Shown here piece by piece: positions 45,290 to 53,159 of a stretch of 64,000 nucleotides of DNA (its first letter is position 1; the number at the start of each line of letters is the position of its first letter). The notes beneath the pieces were generated by a model that saw only the letters and a list, made by a program, of their open reading frames with translations, ran no database searches and was not told the origin of the DNA. Where the stretch lies: NCBI RefSeq assembly GCF_000772085.1, contig NZ_CP009755.1:744001-808000 (forward strand), read 5' to 3'. Source of the DNA: Curtobacterium sp. MR_MD2014 (GTDB taxonomy: Bacteria > Actinomycetota > Actinomycetes > Actinomycetales > Microbacteriaceae). Both the position numbers and the translations under genes were made by a program.

Positions 45290-45901
45290 TCAGGCACCAG
45301 CCGATCGCTCGGAACGCACCTCCGCGACGAGCCGCTGCACGCGCGACCACCGACGACGCTCAGCGACGGCGAGGACGACCACCAGGACGGCGGTCGCGAG
45401 GACGATGGCGGGGACGAGCGGCCCCGGGGAGCCGAGCAGGACGATCCCCAGTCCGACGAGGCTCGGCAGGGTCGCCGCCGACGTCCGGCGCTGCCACCGG
45501 GTGATCGCGTCGACCAGGTCGACCGATCGCGGCGTGGGTACCTCCGCACCGCGGAGCTGTCGGCGGAGGTCCCGACGATCGGCAGCCCCGAGGAGTGCGA
45601 CCGGAGACCGGGCAGGGAGGAACGGTTCGAGTCGCCCGCGCCGTCGAGCGACCGACCACGCCCCGACCGCCACGACCCACCCGAGGACCGCGACGGCGAC
45701 GCGCCAGTCGAGCCCACCGAGGACCGCGAGCGGCACGTCGATGCCGGCCACCAGCGTCGCGGCGGCGGCGAGGGCGGCCTGGATCGACGGCCCGCGTCCC
45801 CGCCTCGGTCCGCGGGCGAGCGCTTCGGCTGCGCGCGCCGCCGCTGCCCACCGGTCGTCGGTGGCCGGGTCGCGCGCGGGCAGGGACTCGTTCGTCGACA
45901 C
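45290..45901 (-). CDS. Hypothetical membrane protein, 203 aa
   Basis: Unrecognised. About four hydrophobic segments in two pairs (about 43-62 and 66-84; about 143-160 and 163-180) with a basic cytoplasmic loop between, and a basic C-terminus. The GTG start at 45901 lies 115 bp from the divergent histidine kinase start, with an inverted repeat in between, so co-regulation with the two-component system is possible. No function can be assigned. Confidence 0.72.
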   Translation of the reverse strand: MSTNESLPARDPATDDRWAAAARAAEALARGPRRGRGPSIQAALAAAATLVAGIDVPLAVLGGLDWRVAVAVLGWVVAVGAWSVARRRGRLEPFLPARSPVALLGAADRRDLRRQLRGAEVPTPRSVDLVDAITRWQRRTSAATLPSLVGLGIVLLGSPGPLVPAIVLATAVLVVVLAVAERRRWSRVQRLVAEVRSERSAGA

Positions 45902-45947
45902 GCCCCGACGCTAGCGACGCGTCCTGACCGCAGGGCTCGACGGCATC

Positions 45948-45963
45948 TCATCCACTCGGATGA
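45948..45963. promoter_or_regulatory. Inverted repeat TCATCC-N4-GGATGA before second two-component system
   Basis: 6-bp perfect arms (45948-45953 and 45958-45963) with a 4-nt spacer, 40 nt upstream of the kinase -10 element and between divergent genes. Likely response-regulator site by position. Confidence 0.55.
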
Positions 45964-46003
45964 AAGGTGCCGCCCGAGCTCGCAGCCGCGTCGACGCCCG
46001 CCC

Positions 46004-46009
46004 TACGCT
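46004..46009 (+). promoter_or_regulatory. -10 element TACGCT of leaderless second histidine kinase gene
   Basis: TACGCT ends 7 nt before ATG 46017; no ribosome binding site. Confidence 0.5.
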
Positions 46010-46016
46010 CGCCGAC

Positions 46017-47219
46017 ATGACCTCCTTCCTGCGTCGCCGCGTCCGGCACGTGCTGCCTCCGGTCGTCGGTGCCGTGTACCTGGTGCTCTGGATCGTCGCC
46101 GAGGCCGGACGCTCCGAGCTGACCGGGCACGTGCTCGTCGTCGCCGCGTTCGCCGTCGCCATCGGGTTGACGAACTGGATGCCCGCGACGGCGCTCGGCC
46201 TGGTCGTGGTGGTCCCGCTGCTGCAGGCGCTGCACCTGCTCGACCGCCCGCGCGCGACGACGTGGCCGGAGTACCTGGCGATCGCGATCGTCGTGGGCGT
46301 CGTCGGTGCAGGGCGGTCGGGGCTGCTCCGGTGGCTCGCGGTCCCGGTGCTCGGCGTCGCGAGCATCGCCGCCGCCTGGGCGATGGCGGTGCCGACGGTC
46401 GCCGACCCCGACGTCTGGGGCAACTGGACCGGGGCGCACTCGGGGACGCGGAGTGACCTCGTGCTCCTGTCGCTGGCGATCGCCGGCGCGAGCGGCATCG
46501 CCTGGGCCGCCGGCGTCGCCGTCGGTGCAGCGTGGCGGATCGGCCTCGCCAGGACCCGCGTCGTCGCGGCCGAGCGGGAGACCGAGGTCACGACCGCCGA
46601 GCTCCGCGCGGAACAGGAACGCGCCAGGATCGCCCGCGACGTGCACGACTCGCTCGCACACTCGCTCGCCGTGGTGGTCTCGCAGGCCCAGGGCGCCGCG
46701 GCGATCGCCGGTGCCGGCGCACCGGCAGCGACGGCCCTCCGCGACATCGCCGACGTGAGCCGGAGCGCCCTCGGCGACGTCCGTGCACTCGTCGAACGCA
46801 TCCAGGGCACCGGGTCGGTGGCGGTGCACGGCCTCGTGGACGTCCCCGACCTCGTCGAGGACATGCGCGACCTCGGCATGCGTGCGACGTTCGAGCAGCA
46901 CGGTGTGCCCGGAGCCGTCGGCACGGCGACCGGGGGAGCGGTGCACCGGATCGTGCAGGAGAGCCTGACGAACGTCCTCAAGCACCAGGGGCGGACGGCG
47001 TCGACCCGCGTCGTGCTCGACTGGCGCGGCCCGGGCCTCGGCATCGTGGTCACCTCGCGAGGGGACGCGCCCCTGGTGCAGCTCGACGGCGCGGGCTCGG
47101 GCATCGAGGGCATGCGGGAGCGGGCACGGCTCGCCGGCGGGTGGCTCCGGGCCGGTGCGGGTGACGACGCCGACGAGTTCGTCGTGACCGGTTGGGTGCC
47201 CGTCGAGGACGCCCGGTGA
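46017..47219 (+). CDS. NarL-type sensor histidine kinase
   Basis: 400 residues: about five transmembrane helices (about 12-175), HisKA_3 domain with the phospho-accepting His in ARDVHDSLAHSLAV (near 211) and an ATPase domain (VHRIVQESLTNVLKHQ, GSGIEGMRERARLAGG). The ATG at 46017 is supported by TACGCT 7 nt upstream; an ATG 57 nt earlier would sit upstream of this -10 and is rejected. The stop overlaps the regulator start. The stimulus is unknown; membrane sensing is likely as there is no large extracellular domain. Confidence 0.93.
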   Translation: MTSFLRRRVRHVLPPVVGAVYLVLWIVAEAGRSELTGHVLVVAAFAVAIGLTNWMPATALGLVVVVPLLQALHLLDRPRATTWPEYLAIAIVVGVVGAGRSGLLRWLAVPVLGVASIAAAWAMAVPTVADPDVWGNWTGAHSGTRSDLVLLSLAIAGASGIAWAAGVAVGAAWRIGLARTRVVAAERETEVTTAELRAEQERARIARDVHDSLAHSLAVVVSQAQGAAAIAGAGAPAATALRDIADVSRSALGDVRALVERIQGTGSVAVHGLVDVPDLVEDMRDLGMRATFEQHGVPGAVGTATGGAVHRIVQESLTNVLKHQGRTASTRVVLDWRGPGLGIVVTSRGDAPLVQLDGAGSGIEGMRERARLAGGWLRAGAGDDADEFVVTGWVPVEDAR

Positions 47220-47872
47220 GCGCGATCCGCGTCGCCGTGGTCGACGACCAGCACCTCTTCGCCTCCGGCATGCGGATGCTCGTCGAAGCCCAGGACGACA
47301 TGGTCTGCGTCGGCACCGCTGCCGACGGCGCCGCGGCGCTCGAGCTCTGCGCCGACGAGGACCCCGACGTCCTGCTCCTGGACCTCCGCATGCCGGTGCT
47401 GAACGGCATCGAGACCACCGCACGCCTGGCCGCGCAGGGCGGAGACCGCCCGAGGGTCGTGGTGTTGACGACGATCCGCCGCGACGAGGCCGTGCTCGCC
47501 GCCCTCCGTGCGGGAGCGGCGGCGTTCCTGACGAAGGACGCCCTGCCCGATGTGGTGCTCGGCACGATCCGCGACGTCCACGAGGGGCGTCCGGCGCCGA
47601 CCGAGGCCGAGGCGCTCGACCTGCTCCGCGCCGACGGGACCCTCGTCGAGACCCCGCGCCCGGACGAGGTGCTCGACGTCCTCACCGCCCGGGAGCGCGA
47701 GGTCTTCCTGCTCGTCGCGAAGGGGCTCAGCAACCAGGAGATCGCGGCGACCGTGTTCCTCAGCGAGGCCACGGTCAAGACGCACGTCCGCGCGGTGCTC
47801 ACGAAGCTCGGACTCCGGAACCGGATCCAGGTCGTCATCACCGCACACGAACGCGGACTCGTCCGCGCCTAG
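47216..47872 (+). CDS. NarL/FixJ-type response regulator
   Basis: 218 residues. Receiver domain with Asp in LLLDLRMPV (near 58) and Lys in FLTKDALP; LuxR helix-turn-helix with LTAREREVFLLVAKGLSNQE (about 150-170). Coupled to the kinase by GTGA. It probably binds the inverted repeat at 45948-45963 and controls the divergent membrane protein, its own operon and the secreted protein downstream. Confidence 0.95.
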   Translation: MSAIRVAVVDDQHLFASGMRMLVEAQDDMVCVGTAADGAAALELCADEDPDVLLLDLRMPVLNGIETTARLAAQGGDRPRVVVLTTIRRDEAVLAALRAGAAAFLTKDALPDVVLGTIRDVHEGRPAPTEAEALDLLRADGTLVETPRPDEVLDVLTAREREVFLLVAKGLSNQEIAATVFLSEATVKTHVRAVLTKLGLRNRIQVVITAHERGLVRA

Positions 47873-47882
47873 GGGGAACACC

Positions 47883-48845
47883 ATGCGCATCACCCAGCGT
47901 TCCGCGAAGTCCGGCGCACTCGTCCTCGTCCTCGCCGGCCTCGGGGGAGCCGTGCTGCACAGCCTGCCCGAGCCCGCCGACCACGCCGTCCGCCCGACGG
48001 TGGAGCGCGACCTCGACACGTGGTCGATGCCGCTCGACGGCTACGCCCAGCCCGGTTGGTCCGAGACCGGGTACGCCGAGTCGCTCCTCGACCAGCCCTG
48101 CCTGCGTGACGTCGGCATCGACTTCCCGGTGCCGTGGGCGACGTCCGCGGGCCTGCAGGCAGAGTCGATCGCCGACGAGACGCCGGAACGCGGCAACGAC
48201 GCTCCCGCACTCGACTGGTCACGACCGCTGAGCAAGGCGGCGGCGGCGGACCTCGGCTACCACCGGCCGTCGGCACGGGGTGCGAACCGTGACGGCTTGC
48301 GGCAGTGGGCAGAGGACCCCGAGCACAACGCGGCGTTCGACCGCGCCGACCGGTCCGCCGTCGATCGGTGCTTCGAACGTTCCCGTCGCGCGCTCGGCAC
48401 GGACGACGACGGGGAAGCCCAGGGCGCCTCGATGACCGTGAAGCGCCTCACCTACCTCGCCGCGGACGAGGCACGACGAGAACCGGCGGTCGTCGCTGCG
48501 GCGGCCCGCTGGCGCACGTGCCTGGGACCGCACGCCCCGAGCGCGCTCCCAGAGGACCCGCACGGGATGCCGACCGCTCCGATGCGCCAGGCGTTCGGCA
48601 TCAGCGGCCTCGCACTGCCCGTCACGAAGGCCGAGATCGCCCTCGCCGAGCACGACCTGGCCTGCCAGCAGTCGTCCGGCTACCGGGAGGCGCTCTACGA
48701 CGCGCAGTGGTCCCGGCTCCTCCACGTCACCGCCACCGACGCCGCCGTGCTGGCAGCCGCCCGGCCGGACCAGCTCGCGGTCGCCGACCGCGTCGCCAGG
48801 ACGATCGAGCGACTGGCGCCGGAGGCACCGGAGGACGTCGACTGA
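47883..48845 (+). CDS. Secreted hypothetical protein linked to the two-component system
   Basis: 320 residues with an N-terminal signal-like segment (basic start, GALVLVLAGLGGAVLHSL about 11-28, no lipobox). The mature part has five or so scattered Cys (DQPCLRDVG, DRCFERS, WRTCLGPH, DLACQQSS), which may form disulfides, and is rich in Ala, Arg and Asp. It starts 10 bp after the regulator stop with GGGGGAA upstream, so it is in the same operon. I do not know the family by name; secreted partners of this kind often follow actinobacterial NarL-type systems. Confidence 0.78.
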   Translation: MRITQRSAKSGALVLVLAGLGGAVLHSLPEPADHAVRPTVERDLDTWSMPLDGYAQPGWSETGYAESLLDQPCLRDVGIDFPVPWATSAGLQAESIADETPERGNDAPALDWSRPLSKAAAADLGYHRPSARGANRDGLRQWAEDPEHNAAFDRADRSAVDRCFERSRRALGTDDDGEAQGASMTVKRLTYLAADEARREPAVVAAAARWRTCLGPHAPSALPEDPHGMPTAPMRQAFGISGLALPVTKAEIALAEHDLACQQSSGYREALYDAQWSRLLHVTATDAAVLAAARPDQLAVADRVARTIERLAPEAPEDVD

Positions 48846-48918
48846 CGGGCGCCGGCGACGGACCCGCGGTCGCGGGCAGGTGGACCTGGGGGGACCGGTC
48901 CGCGACCGTGCGCAGGGA

Positions 48919-48962
48919 CGGACGGGAGGCTCGTGGCGGCACCGCCACGAGCCTCCCGTCCG
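48919..48962. terminator. Perfect 21-bp hairpin (GGGAGGC family, copy 4)
   Basis: Arms 48919-48939 and 48942-48962 are exact inverted repeats with a 2-nt loop, the longest stem in the window. It separates the two-component operon from the rplY promoter, which begins 21 nt further on. Confidence 0.75.
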
Positions 48963-48982
48963 GTGGTGGGCGGTGCCGCGGT

Positions 48983-49011
48983 GCGACACGCCCGACGTCC
49001 CCTGCTAGACT
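48983..49011 (+). promoter_or_regulatory. Promoter of rplY
   Basis: GCGACA (48983-48988), 17-nt spacer, TAGACT (49006-49011). Transcription from about 49018 gives a leader of about 160 nt, with a GGCCGCGC-AGC-GCGCGGCC hairpin at 49032-49050. Confidence 0.6.
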
Positions 49012-49031
49012 CACAAACCGACTTCGGCGAG

Positions 49032-49050
49032 GGCCGCGCAGCGCGCGGCC
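49032..49050 (+). promoter_or_regulatory. Leader hairpin of rplY mRNA
   Basis: 8-bp perfect stem with AGC loop near the 5' end of the predicted rplY leader. It could be part of an autoregulatory structure, but no known ribosomal-protein leader is recognised. Confidence 0.35.
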
Positions 49051-49180
49051 GTGATCGACGCGGTAGGGAGACCCGGCCCAGTCCTGGGAGCGTTCCTCAC
49101 GCGTGCACGCGTTCGAGTTGCAACACCACAGACCCCCCGATGCCGGCACCCCGGCGTCGACCCCGACACCAGGAGGCACC

Positions 49181-49813
49181 ATGGCCGACTACACCAAGCT
49201 CGCAGCGGAGACCCGCACCAAGTTCGGCAAGGGCGCTGCGCGCAAGCTCCGCGCCGCCGACAAGATCCCCGCGGTCGTCTACGGCCACGGCACCGAGCCG
49301 CAGCACATCACCCTCCCGGGCCACGAGACGATGCTGCTCGTCCGTACCGCCAACGCGGTCGTCGACCTCGACATCGAGGGTGCGGCCCAGCTCGCCCTCG
49401 TCAAGGACGTCCAGCGCGACCCGGTGCGCCAGATCATCGAGCACATCGACCTCGTCGTCGTGCGCCGTGGCGAGAAGGTCACCGTCGACGTCCCCGTCGT
49501 CGTCGAGGGCGAGTCGTTCTCCGGCACGATCCACGTCCAGGACCTCTCCTCGGTCTCGCTCCTCGTCGAGGCGACCGACATCCCGGAGCACGTGACCGTC
49601 GACGTCGAGGGCCTCGAGGACGGCACCCAGGTGCTGGCCTCGCAGCTCGAGCTGCCGACCGGCGCCGAGCTCGAGACCGACGGCGAGGCGCTCGTCGTGC
49701 AGATCGTCACCCCGCGTGGCACCGCTGACGACGACGCTGCCGACGAGGCTGCTGCCGAGGCGGGCGCCGAGGCCGGTGCCGAGGGCGGCTCCGCCCCGGT
49801 CGACTCCGAGTAA
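49181..49813 (+). CDS. rplY: 50S ribosomal protein L25/general stress protein Ctc
   Basis: 210-residue long form (CTC/TL5 type) that binds 5S rRNA. The N-terminal L25 domain (about 1-95, KFGKGAARKLRAADKIPAVVYG) and C-terminal beta domain (about 96-185) are present, with an acidic Ala/Glu/Asp-rich tail. AGGAGG precedes the ATG. It is followed 32 bp downstream by pth, the usual actinobacterial order. Confidence 0.97.
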   Translation: MADYTKLAAETRTKFGKGAARKLRAADKIPAVVYGHGTEPQHITLPGHETMLLVRTANAVVDLDIEGAAQLALVKDVQRDPVRQIIEHIDLVVVRRGEKVTVDVPVVVEGESFSGTIHVQDLSSVSLLVEATDIPEHVTVDVEGLEDGTQVLASQLELPTGAELETDGEALVVQIVTPRGTADDDAADEAAAEAGAEAGAEGGSAPVDSE

Positions 49814-49845
49814 CACACCCGCCGCGGAACGTCTGGCCGACGCTG

Positions 49846-50430
49846 ATGACAGGAACGACCCTCGTCGTGGTCGGGCTCGGGAACCCCGGGCCCGGCTACG
49901 CGGGGAACCGTCACAACGTCGGCCAGATGGTCCTCGACGAACTCGCCGCCCGCATGGGTGCGACGTTCAAGAAGCACAAGACGCCGAACCAGGTCGCCGA
50001 GGGGCGCCTGGTGCCCGGCGGACCGAAGCTCGTCCTGGCGAAGCCGGGATCCTTCATGAACACCTCGGGTGGCCCGGTCTCGAGCGTGCTCGGGTTCTAC
50101 AGCGCCACCCCGGCGGACCTCGTCGTCGTCCACGACGAACTCGACCTGCCGTTCGACACCGTCCGTCTCAAGGGCAGCGGCGGGCACGGCGGCCACAACG
50201 GGCTCCGCGACATCATCAAGGCGACCGGCACGAACGAGTTCACCCGGGTGCGGATCGGCATCGGCCGTCCCCCGGGTCGCCAGGACCCCGCCGACTACGT
50301 CCTGCGTGACTTCTCGCCGACCGAGAAGAAGACGCTGCCGAACCTGCTCGCCGACGGCGCCGACGCCGTCGAGGCGATCGCGGAGCTCGGGCTCCTCGCC
50401 GCGCAGCAGCGCGTGCACGCGCCCTCCTGA
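49846..50430 (+). CDS. pth: Peptidyl-tRNA hydrolase
   Basis: 194 residues. It recycles peptidyl-tRNAs released from ribosomes. Family motifs: VVGLGNPGPGYAGNRHNVG (catalytic His), KPGSFMNTSGGPV, VVHDELDLPF and GSGGHGGHNGLRDI. Normal length. It lies 32 bp after rplY with no strong ribosome binding site visible, so it is probably co-transcribed with it. Confidence 0.97.
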   Translation: MTGTTLVVVGLGNPGPGYAGNRHNVGQMVLDELAARMGATFKKHKTPNQVAEGRLVPGGPKLVLAKPGSFMNTSGGPVSSVLGFYSATPADLVVVHDELDLPFDTVRLKGSGGHGGHNGLRDIIKATGTNEFTRVRIGIGRPPGRQDPADYVLRDFSPTEKKTLPNLLADGADAVEAIAELGLLAAQQRVHAPS

Positions 50431-50590
50431 CGCGTCCGGTCGAGTTCGCGGATCCGGCCGGGAGGCACGGTGTGGGTCGTCCACGCTGCTGTCCGGTTCC
50501 CGCCGGGTCCCCGAACTGGGGGACCGTCACGTCCCCCGGTCGTCGGTAGGTTCACCGTCGGGGCGACCGTCCCGACGACGAGGGGGCGAC

Positions 50591-53098
50591 GTGGGGCGAG
50601 CACGACACCGGGCAGGACCGACAGACGTCGCACAGCGCTCCGGCACGGGGGTGCGTGCGGTCCTCGCCGTCGTCCCGGCCGCGGTCGCGCTCATCGCGGT
50701 CGGCATGGCCTCCCTGCTCACCCAGGACGGCGCGGTCGCAGCGACCGAGACCTGGACACCGACGAGCGCCGAGTCGTCCGCGCCACCGGTCGCGAGCAGC
50801 TTCTCCGCCCCGAACGACGTGCACCACGACGTCGACGGACGACTCCTGGTCGCCGACTTCGCCGGGAACGGCCTGCTGCGCCGCGGACTCGACGGCACCT
50901 GGAGCGTGGTCGCTCCGTTCGGCACGGCGCCGGGCGACATGTGGAACCCGTCGGCCGTGACCACCCTCGACGACGGCCGCATCCTCGTCGCCGAGGCCGG
51001 GCGGCGGTCGATCACGCTCCTCTCCCCGGACGGGCTCGTCCTCTCCCGGTGGGCCCCGCCTCCGAGCGGACGAGCCGTCTCCGAACTCGCGGTGCAGGGG
51101 ACGACGGTCTTCGCGGCCGTGCCCGGCAGCGGATCGCTCTGGACGGCCGAGCTCGGCAGCGGGACGTGGACGGCGGTCGCGGGTCCGTGGTCCGACCCGA
51201 GCGGCGTCGCGATCTCCGCCGACGGTGGAACGCTCACCGTGACGGACGCCGGACCCGACGAGGTGTGGCAGGTCGACCGCGCGTCGGGCGTCGTCAGCGC
51301 GCTCGGGTTCCCGGCCGACGGGCAGACCCGGCTCCGCGGGGTGGCGGTCGACGACGGGGACGTCTTCGTCGTGGACAACGGGAACGGCCGCGTCTGGTCG
51401 GACGCCGGTGGCGCGTGGGCTCCGGCGTTCTCGACGGCGCCCGACGGATCGGCACTCGCGAACCCGACCGCCGTGTCCGTCGGCCCGGGTCGGAGCCTGG
51501 TCGTGGCGGACTACAACCGGCAGCGAATCGTCACCGCGACGTCGTCCGGCCGCGTGAAGGAGAGCCCGGGCACGAGCCCGACCGCACCGACGGCGGAGCC
51601 CCTGCCGTCGGACACCCCGACGCCCGAGCCGACGGCTGGCCCCACGACCGCCCCGTCTCCCGGACCTTCGGCGGAGCCGACGACTCCGGCGACCGGCGAG
51701 CCGACGACGCCGGCGAGCAGTGACCCGAGCAGCGGTTCGACCCCCTCGTCGACGGCCGACCCGACCGACCCGCCGACGGCGGAGCCGACCGTCTCGCCGA
51801 CGGCCGACCCGACCGACCCGCCGACGCCTGACCCGACCGCAGAGCCGACCGCCTCGCCGACGTCCGACCCGACGGGGGAGACCACCCCCGATCCGACGTC
51901 GGAACCGACCGCTGCACCGACGTCCGACCCGACGGGGGAGCCCACCCCCGGGCCGACGTCGGAACCGACCGCAGCGCCGACGTCGGATCCGACCGACCAG
52001 CCGACGCCGGCGACCGACGAGCCCACCCCCGCCCCCACGGGTGAGCCGACCGACGAGCCCTCCGACGAGCCGAGCGCGACGCCGACGGTGACCCCTGCAC
52101 CGACCTCGTCGCCCTCCCCGACCGACGATCCCACCGCGGAGCCGACCGCCACGCCGCAGCCCGTCCCCTCGACGGAGCCCGGTCCCTCGACGGACCCGGA
52201 GCCGACCGACGAGCCGGGCCCCACCCCGACGCCGCCCGGACCGACCACCCCGGAGCCGACCCCGACGCCGTCGGGCACCCCGGGCGCGACACCGACGACC
52301 GACCCGGACCCCCGACCCGAGCCGGATCCCGACCCGACGTGGGGGGCGAGCGCGACCCCGACCCCCTCCGCCCCGGCCACGGCAGGACCGCTCCCGACCG
52401 GGACACCCTCGACGGGAGCGCAGCCGTCGCCCGCACCGCCCCCGACGGCCGAGCCGACCGCGGGGCCGGAGCCCGGAGCGACCTCCGCGCCGGAGCCGAC
52501 CACCGCGCCCGGACCGACCACCGCGCCGGAGCCGACCACGGCGCCCGGACCGACGACCGCGCCGCAGCCGACCACGGCGCCCGGACCGACGACCGCGCCG
52601 GAGCCGACCACCGCCCCCGAGCCGACCACCGCGCCCGAACCGACCACCGCGCCCGAGCCCACCACCGCGCCCGGACCCACCACGGCGCCCGAACCGGGGG
52701 CGACCACCGCCCCGGAGCCCGGACCGTCGCCCGCGCCCGACGTCTCGTCCGGACCCACCCCCGGTCCGACCGGCGCCCCCGGACCGACGCCCGCACCCGA
52801 CCCCGACCCGTCGCCCGGCCCGGGCGGCACCACCGGCGGGGGAGGACCGACCGCCCCGACCCCGAGCGACCCGACCCCGAGCGCCGACCCGGGGGCGGCC
52901 CCCGGCCGCGGCGGGACCACCGGCGTGACGGGTGCCGACGCGGCGGACGGTGCCGCGCCTCCCGACCGGGCCGGCTCCACGTCTGCGGACCGCAGCCCGA
53001 CCAGCCTCGCCTGGACCGGCGCCGCACCCGTCGCGCCCGCGCTGCTCGTGGCCGCGCTGCTCGTCCTGATCGGGTCCCGACTCCGTCGCCGCAGCTGA
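50591..53098 (+). CDS. LAWTG-anchored surface protein with beta-propeller and Pro/Thr repeats
   Basis: 835 residues from GTG 50591, chosen because GAGGGGG lies about 6 nt upstream. A signal peptide (about 18-47) is followed by an NHL/SMP-30-like beta-propeller (about 60-315, with repeated DDGRILVAEAG and VDDGDVFVVDNGNG blades). A Pro/Thr/Glu/Ala-rich repeat (about 320-760; units like EPTTAP and DPTGEPTPGPTS) forms a wall-spanning stalk. The end has LAWTG (about 806-810), a hydrophobic helix and RLRRRS, a class E sortase signal. The function of the propeller is unknown. Confidence 0.85.
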   Translation: MGRARHRAGPTDVAQRSGTGVRAVLAVVPAAVALIAVGMASLLTQDGAVAATETWTPTSAESSAPPVASSFSAPNDVHHDVDGRLLVADFAGNGLLRRGLDGTWSVVAPFGTAPGDMWNPSAVTTLDDGRILVAEAGRRSITLLSPDGLVLSRWAPPPSGRAVSELAVQGTTVFAAVPGSGSLWTAELGSGTWTAVAGPWSDPSGVAISADGGTLTVTDAGPDEVWQVDRASGVVSALGFPADGQTRLRGVAVDDGDVFVVDNGNGRVWSDAGGAWAPAFSTAPDGSALANPTAVSVGPGRSLVVADYNRQRIVTATSSGRVKESPGTSPTAPTAEPLPSDTPTPEPTAGPTTAPSPGPSAEPTTPATGEPTTPASSDPSSGSTPSSTADPTDPPTAEPTVSPTADPTDPPTPDPTAEPTASPTSDPTGETTPDPTSEPTAAPTSDPTGEPTPGPTSEPTAAPTSDPTDQPTPATDEPTPAPTGEPTDEPSDEPSATPTVTPAPTSSPSPTDDPTAEPTATPQPVPSTEPGPSTDPEPTDEPGPTPTPPGPTTPEPTPTPSGTPGATPTTDPDPRPEPDPDPTWGASATPTPSAPATAGPLPTGTPSTGAQPSPAPPPTAEPTAGPEPGATSAPEPTTAPGPTTAPEPTTAPGPTTAPQPTTAPGPTTAPEPTTAPEPTTAPEPTTAPEPTTAPGPTTAPEPGATTAPEPGPSPAPDVSSGPTPGPTGAPGPTPAPDPDPSPGPGGTTGGGGPTAPTPSDPTPSADPGAAPGRGGTTGVTGADAADGAAPPDRAGSTSADRSPTSLAWTGAAPVAPALLVAALLVLIGSRLRRRS
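51540..52870 (+). repeat. Pro/Thr-rich coding repeat region
   Basis: About 1.3 kb of degenerate in-frame repeats, including 18-bp units encoding EPTTAP/GPTTAP around 52490-52690 and longer units encoding DPTGEPTPGPTSEPTAAPTS near 51840-52000. It is GC-rich and prone to expansion, contraction and assembly error. Confidence 0.9.
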
Positions 53099-53146
53099 CC
53101 GTGTTCGCCGCCCGCGCACGCCGGGCCGGGTGTCGGACGCCGCCGG

Positions 53147-53152
53147 TACCAT
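53147..53152 (+). promoter_or_regulatory. -10 element TACCAT of leaderless mfd
   Basis: TACCAT ends 7 nt before GTG 53160. No ribosome binding site is visible. Confidence 0.5.
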
Positions 53153-53159
53153 CGTCTGA

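Noticed and set aside
52490..52690. Regular repeats resembling a CRISPR array
   Set aside because: The units are 18 bp, in frame, without unique spacers, and encode EPTTAP-type residues in a surface protein.
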